From an uncultured Erythrobacteraceae bacterium (GTDB taxonomy: Bacteria > Pseudomonadota > Alphaproteobacteria > Sphingomonadales > Sphingomonadaceae): a stretch of 47,848 bases of DNA. Below, piece by piece: positions 41,053-47,848 of the stretch (the first letter of the stretch is position 1; each line of letters opens with the position of its first letter). Under the pieces are notes generated by a model. It was not told the origin of the DNA. It ran no database searches and saw nothing but the letters and a program-made list of their open reading frames with translations. The position numbers and the translations under genes were made by a program. The DNA lies in NCBI GenBank assembly GCA_946482075.1, contig CAMLQG010000015.1, forward strand, positions 1-47,848, written 5' to 3'.

Positions 41053-42513
41053 TCACTTCTTGTTCAATAAATTCTGGAGATCGGGCGGGATCTGACCACC
41101 GCCCATTCCGCCACCGAGACCGGGCAGTCCCCCTGCTCCGCCACCCAGGCCCGGCATGGCGGCATCGAGGCCGCCCTTGCCGAACAGCGCGCCGAGGCCC
41201 TTGAGGCCGCCCATTTTCTTGATCTGCTTCATCGCGCGGCCCATTTCCTGGTGCATCTTCAGGAGCTTGTTCACATCCTGAACCTGCACGCCGGAACCGT
41301 TGGCAATGCGGATCTTGCGCTTGGCATTGAGCAGTTCGGGCCGTGCGCGTTCCTTCGGCGTCATCGAGCCGATGATCGCATCCATGCGCAGCAGCACGCG
41401 ATCGTCCATGCCGGACTGCTGCATCGCCTGCTTGGCCTTCTTCATGCCGGGCATCAGATTGGCGAGCATGCCGAGCCCGCCCATGTTCTGCATCTGGCGG
41501 AACTGGGTGCGAAGGTCGTTCATGTCGAACTGGCCTTTCATCATCCGCTCGGCAAGCTTGTCCGCCTCTTCCTTATCGACGACCGCAGCCGCCTTCTCGA
41601 CCAGCGAGACGACATCGCCCATGCCAAGGATGCGGTTGGCGACACGGCCGGGATGGAACGGCTCGATCGCGTCGATCTTCTCGCCCGTGCCGGCGAACTT
41701 GATCGGCTTGCCGGTGACCGCGCGCATGGAGAGCGCCGCACCGCCGCGGGCGTCGCCGTCCATGCGGGTGAGCACGACACCGGTGAGATCGACCTGGCCG
41801 GCAAAGCTCTGCGCGACGTTCACAGCGTCCTGGCCGGTCAGCGAATCGACGACGAGCAGCACTTCCTGGGGACGGGAAATGGCGGCTACGGCCTTCATCT
41901 CCTCCATCAGCGCGTCATCGACATGCAAGCGGCCGGCAGTGTCGAGCAGCAGCACGTCCACCGCCTGCAGCTTGGCCGATTGCAGCGCGCGCGTGGCGAT
42001 GTCGACCGGGGCCTGGCCTACGATGATCGGCAGCGTGGCGACGCTCACCTGTTCGCCGAGCACGGCGAGCTGCTCCTGCGCGGCGGGGCGATTGACATCC
42101 AAGGACGCCATCATCACCTTCTTGCCCTGCTTGTCCTTCAGCAGCTTGGCGATCTTGGCCGTGCTGGTGGTCTTGCCCGAGCCCTGGAGGCCTACCATCA
42201 TCACGACGACGGGCGGCACCGCGACGAGATCAAGGCCGACGGCTTCCTCGCCGCCCAACGTCTCGACCAGCTCATCATGGACGATCTTGACGACCTGCTG
42301 GCCTGGCGTGACCGAGCGCAGGACCGACTGGCCGATGGCCTTTTCGGTCACGGCATCGACGAAGCGGCGGACGACTGGCAGCGCGACATCGGCTTCGAGC
42401 AGCGCGATGCGCACTTCGCGCATCGCTGCGCGCACATCGTCTTCCTTCAGCGCGCCCCGGCCGCGCAGCTTGTCGAACACGCCGCCAAGGCGATCCGAAA
42501 GGCTGTCGAACAT
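41053..42513 (-). CDS. ffh: Signal recognition particle protein Ffh
   Basis: Ffh binds signal sequences and the SRP RNA and delivers ribosomes to FtsY at the membrane. The 486-residue protein has the N-terminal four-helix bundle, the GTPase motifs GLQGSGKTTSTAKIAK (G1), LDVNRPAAQEQL (I box), LLLDTAGRLHVDDALMEE (G3) and FAGTGEKIDAIEPFHPGRVANRILGMGD (G5 and linker), and the Met-rich M domain (NDLRTQFRQMQNMGGLGMLANLMPGMKK). The Gly-rich tail is usual. It lies between the tRNA-Ala terminator and rpsP, about 34 bp from rpsP, and may be cotranscribed. Confidence 0.98.
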   Translation of the reverse strand: MFDSLSDRLGGVFDKLRGRGALKEDDVRAAMREVRIALLEADVALPVVRRFVDAVTEKAIGQSVLRSVTPGQQVVKIVHDELVETLGGEEAVGLDLVAVPPVVVMMVGLQGSGKTTSTAKIAKLLKDKQGKKVMMASLDVNRPAAQEQLAVLGEQVSVATLPIIVGQAPVDIATRALQSAKLQAVDVLLLDTAGRLHVDDALMEEMKAVAAISRPQEVLLVVDSLTGQDAVNVAQSFAGQVDLTGVVLTRMDGDARGGAALSMRAVTGKPIKFAGTGEKIDAIEPFHPGRVANRILGMGDVVSLVEKAAAVVDKEEADKLAERMMKGQFDMNDLRTQFRQMQNMGGLGMLANLMPGMKKAKQAMQQSGMDDRVLLRMDAIIGSMTPKERARPELLNAKRKIRIANGSGVQVQDVNKLLKMHQEMGRAMKQIKKMGGLKGLGALFGKGGLDAAMPGLGGGAGGLPGLGGGMGGGQIPPDLQNLLNKK

Positions 42514-42555
42514 GCCCTTTCTGCTCCTTCGCGGGAATTTCCCGCATCAAACGCC

Positions 42556-42590
42556 AAAAACGCCGGCGGACGAGAACTCGTCGGCCAGCG
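42556..42590 (-). terminator. Rho-independent terminator of tRNA-Ala
   Basis: On the minus strand CGCTGGCCGACGA pairs with TCGTCCGCCGGCG around a four-base loop, then TTTTT follows. It lies between tRNA-Ala and ffh and separates their transcripts. Confidence 0.8.
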
Positions 42591-42621
42591 TGCGGCTAAA
42601 ACCGTCACATGTCAGTTCGAA

Positions 42622-42697
<76 letters not shown>

Positions 42698-42833
42698 GAG
42701 CCATTCAAATCCGGGCAATCCTGGGAGACTGCCCATCCCAGCCTTCCGGCCGGGACGCCGCCTCTAGTAGCACGTCCCAACCTTGGCAAGAGACAAATTC
42801 GCCCGACCTTCACTTCCCGGGCGAACCCCGCGA

Positions 42834-43157
42834 TCAGGTGTCGTCTTCGTCGTCGTCCGAGCCTGGACCGACGCCCAGATCGTCATCGCCGCCGAGATCG
42901 ACATCGTTGTCCGGCGAATCGGTATCCTCGTCGATATCTTCCAGATCATCATCGCCGAGATCGGCATCCTGATCTTCCAGCACCTTCTTCTCCTTGATTT
43001 CCTCAAAGGGAATGGGCTGCTTGGACTTCAGCACGGGCTCGGGATACCACTGGTTGCCGCATTCGATGCAGGCAACGGGCTCTTGCTTGCCCAGATCGTA
43101 GAAGCGAAGGCTGCATTTCGGGCAGGTACGCTTCGTGCCCCACTCAGGCTTTACCAT
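42834..43157 (-). CDS. TIGR02300/FYDLN acid domain protein
   Basis: A 107-residue alphaproteobacterial protein of unknown function. The N-terminus MVKPEWGTKRTCPKCSLRFYDLGKQEPVACIECGNQWYPEPV (in pieces: KRTCPKCSLRFYDLGK, ACIECGNQW) carries two CxxC pairs that form a likely zinc ribbon and the FYDLN-type signature. The second half is very acidic (DADLGDDDLEDIDEDTDSPD, GGDDDLGVGPGSDDDEDD). A zinc ribbon plus acidic tail suggests binding to a nucleic-acid or ribosome-associated partner; this is not known. It is divergent from aroA. Confidence 0.92.
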   Translation of the reverse strand: MVKPEWGTKRTCPKCSLRFYDLGKQEPVACIECGNQWYPEPVLKSKQPIPFEEIKEKKVLEDQDADLGDDDLEDIDEDTDSPDNDVDLGGDDDLGVGPGSDDDEDDT

Positions 43158-43161
43158 GTAA

Positions 43162-44682
<1,521 letters not shown>

Positions 44683-44698
44683 CATCACCCCTTTTCCC

Positions 44699-44775
44699 CG
44701 TCATTCCCGCGAAAGCGGGAACCCAGGAAGCCCCACACGATCCGGCCCTGGGTCCCCGCTTTCGCGGGGATGACG
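44699..44775. repeat. Palindromic repeat family B, copy 4 (variant CGTCATTCCCGCG)
   Basis: CGTCATTCCCGCGAAAGCGG and CCCGCTTTCGCGGGGATGAC are inverted, and CCCAGG / CCTGGG pair inside. It is framed by CCCCTTTT and AAAAGGGG, extending the palindrome to about 44687-44783. It lies between aroA and the next small gene, in the same direction. Confidence 0.85.
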
Positions 44776-44791
44776 AAAAGGGGATAGTCCG

Positions 44792-45040
44792 ATGACCCCC
44801 GCCACCGCCAATATCTTCGGCTTCGCCGGGATGGCCTGCATCATCTTCGCCTATGCCTACATCACCTCGCGCGAGACGCCGAACCCGGTCATCCAGCATG
44901 GCGTCAATCTGCTGGGCGCAGCTCTGCTCACCGTCTCGCTGCTGGTGAACATGAACCCGGCCTCGCTGGTGCTCGAATTCTTCTGGGCCTCGATCGCGAT
45001 CTGGGGGCTGGTGAAGGCAGCTCGAAGGGGCGGCCAATGA
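44792..45040 (+). CDS. CBU_0592-type small membrane protein
   Basis: An 82-residue protein with about three hydrophobic helices (IFGFAGMACIIFAYAYI, GVNLLGAALLTVSLLV, PASLVLEFFWASIAIWGLV). This matches a family of small membrane proteins often called CBU_0592-like, whose function is unknown. Its stop overlaps the cmk start by ATGA, so cmk translation depends on it. The start is supported by the position 10 bp after the repeat. Confidence 0.8.
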   Translation: MTPATANIFGFAGMACIIFAYAYITSRETPNPVIQHGVNLLGAALLTVSLLVNMNPASLVLEFFWASIAIWGLVKAARRGGQ

Positions 45041-45669
45041 TCATCGCCGTCGACGGCCCCACGGCATCCGGCAAAGGCACGATCGCCCAGGCGCTCGCCG
45101 CGCATTTCCGGCTACCGCTGATGGATACGGGCCTGCTCTATCGCGCAGTCGGGCGGCAGGTGCTGCTCAATGGCGGCAATCCGGACGATGAGGCCGACGC
45201 GCTGGCCGCCTGCGCCTTCTCGGAAGCGCTGCTGACCGACCCGGCCCTGCGCAGCGAGGAGACGGGCGGCCTCGCCAGCCGGGTCTCAAGCCATCGCGAT
45301 GTGCGCGCGGCACTGCTCGAACGTCAGCGCAGCTTCGCCCGCCAGCCCGGCGGCGCGGTGCTGGATGGGCGGGATATCGGCACGGTGATCGCGCCGGAAG
45401 CGGAAGCCAAGCTGTTCGTCACCGCATCGGTCGAAGCGCGGGCCCGGCGGCGTTTCCTGGAAATGCGGGAACGCGGGATCGAGGTGACGCTGGACGCCAT
45501 CGCCGCCGATCTGCGCGCACGCGACGAACGCGACATCAACCGCGCCGAAGCCCCCTTGCGCGCTGCAGCGGATGCGGTGGTGCTCGATACGTCGGATCTC
45601 GGGCGAGACGAGGCGATCGCAGCAGCTATCGCCGCGGTGGAAGGAATCCTGGACCATCGCTCACGATGA
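45037..45669 (+). CDS. cmk: Cytidylate kinase
   Basis: Cmk phosphorylates CMP and dCMP using ATP. The 210 residues carry the P-loop DGPTASGKGTIAQALA near the start, LMDTGLLYRAVG, the CMP-binding LDGRDIGTVIAPEAEAKLFVTASVEARARRR and the lid region RDERDINRAEAPLRAAADAVVLDTSDLG. The stop TGA and the final codons HRSR lie in the left arm of a family C-like repeat (GCTCACGATGAGG), so the original C-terminus has probably been altered. The start overlaps the previous gene (ATGA). Confidence 0.97.
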   Translation: MIIAVDGPTASGKGTIAQALAAHFRLPLMDTGLLYRAVGRQVLLNGGNPDDEADALAACAFSEALLTDPALRSEETGGLASRVSSHRDVRAALLERQRSFARQPGGAVLDGRDIGTVIAPEAEAKLFVTASVEARARRRFLEMRERGIEVTLDAIAADLRARDERDINRAEAPLRAAADAVVLDTSDLGRDEAIAAAIAAVEGILDHRSR

Positions 45670-45733
45670 GGAGGGACCTATCCCTCGAGACGCCATTTCC
45701 ACGAGATCTATGGTTCCTCAGGATGAGCGGGAC
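45658..45733. repeat. Family C-like repeat at the cmk stop
   Basis: CGCTCACGATGAGGA at the left and TCCTCAGGATGAGCG at the right are near-perfect inverted arms. The left arm supplies the last four residues and the stop of cmk. Confidence 0.65.
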
Positions 45734-45780
45734 ACATAATTCCGCTGTCCTATACGCCGTCGATTTGCCAGACCGCGCCC

Positions 45781-46152
45781 ATGCATATCGTCCATGATCC
45801 CGCCAGTCCGCCGGCATCCGAAATCGCTTTCGACGACTTCCTGAAGGTCGACATCCGCGCCGGCACGATCCGTGAGGCAGAGCCCTTCCCCGAAGCCCGC
45901 AATCCCAGCTATCGGCTGATGGTGGATTTCGGCCCCGGCATCGGCCTCAGGAAAAGCATCGCCCGGATCACCGTCCACTACGCGCCGGAGGACTTGCCCG
46001 GAAAGCGCGTGCTGGGCGTAGTGAACTTTCCGCCCCGCCAGATCGGTCCCGCCCGTTCCGAAATCCTTCTGCTGGGTCTTGCGGATGAGGATGGCGCGAT
46101 CGTGCTGACCGAGCCCGATCCGCGCGTGCCCGATGGCGCAAGGCTGGCGTGA
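45781..46152 (+). CDS. csaA: CsaA-type tRNA-binding protein
   Basis: A 123-residue single-domain tRNA-binding (EMAP/TRBP-like) protein similar to CsaA, which has been linked to export/chaperone function. The typical FDDFLKVDIRAGTIREAEPFPEARNPSYRLMVDFGPGIGLRKS, SIARITVHYAPEDLPGKRVLGVVNFPPRQIGPARSEILLLGL and DPRVPDGARL are present in that order. It is a homodimer in known members. ATG 45781 gives a ten-residue N-terminal extension relative to the usual core; no clear ribosome site is seen. It sits between cmk and rpsA. Confidence 0.88.
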   Translation: MHIVHDPASPPASEIAFDDFLKVDIRAGTIREAEPFPEARNPSYRLMVDFGPGIGLRKSIARITVHYAPEDLPGKRVLGVVNFPPRQIGPARSEILLLGLADEDGAIVLTEPDPRVPDGARLA

Positions 46153-46167
46153 TAGTCACCGCGCCAT

Positions 46168-46258
46168 CCGTTCGTGCTGAGCTTGTCGAAGCACCGTCTT
46201 TCTTCAATCGCAACGCTGAAAAAGGAAAGCGGCCCTTCGACAGACTCAGGGCGAACGG
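46168..46258. repeat. Palindromic repeat family C, copy between csaA and rpsA
   Basis: CCGTTCGTGCTGAGCTTGTC and GACAGACTCAGGGCGAACGG are inverted, separated by about 50 bases. It is the diverged counterpart of the element inside trmD. Confidence 0.8.
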
Positions 46259-46301
46259 GAGAAGGGTGAGCGCCTGCGGGAAGGGAGAAAGACTTCCCCA
46301 G

Positions 46302-46322
46302 GACAGTGTCAACTGTGTCAAT
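46302..46322. repeat. TGTCAA direct-repeat motif, copy 2
   Basis: Identical over 21 bp to 29686-29706 and likewise preceded by a GGGAAG/CTTCCC stem (about 46280-46299). Confidence 0.6.
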
Positions 46323-46608
46323 CCCTCCCCTCACCCTGCCCTCGCCTCGTCGGCTTTTCCTTGCCTTCGCTTCCGTTTTCGCTTAGGCGCGCGCCCGTCC
46401 GAGCGGCAAAGGCCGTCGGGCGGCTTCGCGAAAATGGTGATGCCGGATGCAGGAACGCCCCGTTCCGCTTCCGCCCCTTTTTGCTTCCGCCCGTCACCCG
46501 CGCCGCAAGGATGCCGCGCAGGGCATTCGGCCCGTGCGGCGGTTCGGCCATCAAAGACCGGCGGATACAACCGCCTGGCCGGAAAAACGTAAGTTAGGAC
46601 CTGATTTT

Positions 46609-47848
46609 ATGGCCACTTCGGCAAACCCGACCCGCGACGATTTCGCGGCACTTCTTGACGAACAGCTCGGCGGCGCAGCCGATGGCGGCTTCGAAGGCCG
46701 CGTCGTCAAAGGCACGATCACCGCCATCGAGAACGACAAGGCCGTCATCGACGTCGGCCTGAAGAGCGAAGGCCGCGTTTCGCTGCGCGAATTCGCTTAT
46801 GGCGACCAGCCGCACGGCCTCCAGGTCGGTGACGAAGTCGAAGTCTTCGTCGACCGCGTGGAAAATGCCGATGGCGAAGCGATGCTCAGCCGCGACCGCG
46901 CCCGCCGCGAAGCCGCCTGGGACAAGCTCGAAAACGAATTCGGCGAAGGCAAGCGCGTCGAAGGCCGCATCTTCGGCCGCGTCAAGGGCGGCTTCACCGT
47001 CGACCTCGACGGTGCCGTGGCCTTCCTGCCCGGCAGCCAGGTCGATATCCGCCCGGTGCGGGATGTCGGCCCGCTGATGGACGTGCCGCAGCCCTTCCAG
47101 ATCCTCAAGATGGATCGCCGCCGCGGCAACATCGTCGTGTCGCGCCGCGCCGTTCTGGAAGAAACCCGCGCGGAACAGCGTTCGGAACTGATCGACAAGC
47201 TGTCCGAAGGCCAGGTGCTGGAAGGCGTGGTGAAGAACATCACCGATTACGGCGCCTTCGTGGATCTCGGCGGCATCGACGGCCTGCTCCATGTCACCGA
47301 CATGAGCTACAAGCGCGTCAACCACCCGAACGAAGTGATCAATATCGGCGACGCCGTCACCGTGCAGATCATCCGCATCAACCACGACACGCAGCGCATC
47401 AGCCTCGGCATGAAGCAGCTTGAAAGCGATCCGTGGGAAGGCGTCGCCGCCAAGTACCCGACGGGTGCGAAGCTTTCGGGCCATGTCACCAACATCACCG
47501 AATACGGCGCTTTCGTGGAACTGGAAGCCGGCATCGAAGGCCTGGTCCACGTGTCGGAAATGTCCTGGACCAAGAAGAACGTCCACCCCGGCAAGATCGT
47601 CTCGACCAGCCAGGAAGTCGACGTGGTGGTGCTCGAAGTCGATTCGGACAAGCGCCGCATCAGCCTCGGCCTCAAGCAGGCCCAGCAGAACCCGTGGGAA
47701 GGCTTCGCCGAGAAGCACCCGGTCGGTTCGATCGTGGAAGGCGAAGTCAAGAACGCCACCGAATTCGGCCTGTTCATCGGCCTGGACGGCGATGTGGACG
47801 GCATGGTCCACATGTCGGACATCGCCTGGGGCATCTCGGGCGAAGACG
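46609..47848 (+). CDS. rpsA: 30S ribosomal protein S1 (partial, N-terminal 413 residues)
   Basis: S1 binds mRNA and helps the 30S subunit unfold and select it. The gene runs off the right edge; full length is usually about 560 residues. Repeating S1 domains are visible at about residues 27-96, 113-177, 200-268, 285-354 and 371 onward; the last three complete ones share GxVxxITxYGAFVxLGGIxGLLHVTDMSY-like patterns (KNITDYGAFVDLGGIDGLLH, TNITEYGAFVELEAGIEGLVH, KNATEFGLFIGLDGDVDGMVH). The ATG at 46609 has AGGA about ten bases before. cmk, a frequent rpsA neighbour, lies upstream with csaA between. Confidence 0.97.
   Translation, partial: MATSANPTRDDFAALLDEQLGGAADGGFEGRVVKGTITAIENDKAVIDVGLKSEGRVSLREFAYGDQPHGLQVGDEVEVFVDRVENADGEAMLSRDRARREAAWDKLENEFGEGKRVEGRIFGRVKGGFTVDLDGAVAFLPGSQVDIRPVRDVGPLMDVPQPFQILKMDRRRGNIVVSRRAVLEETRAEQRSELIDKLSEGQVLEGVVKNITDYGAFVDLGGIDGLLHVTDMSYKRVNHPNEVINIGDAVTVQIIRINHDTQRISLGMKQLESDPWEGVAAKYPTGAKLSGHVTNITEYGAFVELEAGIEGLVHVSEMSWTKKNVHPGKIVSTSQEVDVVVLEVDSDKRRISLGLKQAQQNPWEGFAEKHPVGSIVEGEVKNATEFGLFIGLDGDVDGMVHMSDIAWGISGED

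Larger units (their letters stand above)
46153..46608. other. Long leader/intergenic region before rpsA
   Basis: This 456-bp region has no supported gene. It contains a family C palindrome (46168-46258), a GGGAAG/CTTCCC hairpin and the 21-bp TGTCAA motif (46302-46322), then about 280 bp of GC-rich, repeat-free sequence ending in a GGCGG/CCGCC hairpin (46560-46575) and the AGGA ribosome site of rpsA. Such a leader may carry regulation of S1. Confidence 0.6.

Noticed and set aside
46149..46592. A 147-codon open frame before rpsA
   Set aside because: It reads through a family C repeat (AELVEAPSF, RLRANG) and GC-rich leader with no domain or ribosome site.
46594..47811. A 405-codon open frame antisense to rpsA
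   Set aside because: It is a codon shadow of rpsA; S1 repeats on the plus strand are clear.

Overview
The window is about 48 kb of GC-rich, densely packed bacterial chromosome. It looks like an alphaproteobacterium, most likely a sphingomonad (Sphingomonadales). The grounds are a serC leader RNA, a TIGR02300/FYDLN protein, the tRNA-Ala–ffh–rpsP–rimM–trmD–rplS order, a long acidic tail on ribosomal protein S16, cmk close to rpsA, and families of palindromic intergenic repeats of a kind common in this group. I see no CRISPR array, insertion sequence, prophage or rRNA operon. The genus is not resolved.

Left part (1–10.8 kb): a serC fragment behind a structured leader, an extensin-like lipoprotein, and a LuxR/FixJ-type regulator with a degenerate receiver domain. 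Next comes a four-gene unit on the minus strand: circularly permuted ATP-grasp enzyme, alpha-E protein, transglutaminase-like peptidase and Anbu, the ancestral proteasome-like hydrolase. This is the known but functionally unsolved Anbu/ATP-grasp peptide-tagging neighbourhood and is the most intriguing multi-gene system here. An alpha/beta hydrolase, a DUF3617 lipoprotein, uvrB and a coupled lipoprotein follow.

Middle (10.8–27.4 kb): dsbD, a ubiquinone hydroxylase, hemC–hemD with a mitofilin-like membrane protein, and a tightly overlapping tsaD–gpsA–flippase operon. Then come an RcnB-like protein, several very small proteins, a cupin, a thioesterase, an Lrp/AsnC regulator, a vWA lipoprotein, an OmpA-like protein and a helix-hairpin-helix protein coupled to a 37-residue peptide.

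Right part (27.4–47.8 kb): acs and a small accessory/detoxification block (GFA protein, CoA-ester lyase, GST with two tandem NTF2-like paralogues, alpha/beta hydrolase, EmrAB-type efflux pair). After this come asd and the ribosomal operon rpsP–rimM–trmD–rplS, which carries a vapBC toxin-antitoxin cassette seamlessly inserted between rimM and trmD. The right end holds ffh, tRNA-Ala(GGC), a FYDLN protein, aroA, cmk, csaA and the start of rpsA.

A second theme is repeats. At least four families of 50–120 bp palindromic elements lie between genes. In three places they have entered genes: an in-frame insert in trmD, the start region of rimM, and the last codons of cmk. A separate 21-bp motif built on TGTCAA and preceded by a hairpin occurs twice between genes, near 29.7 kb and 46.3 kb.
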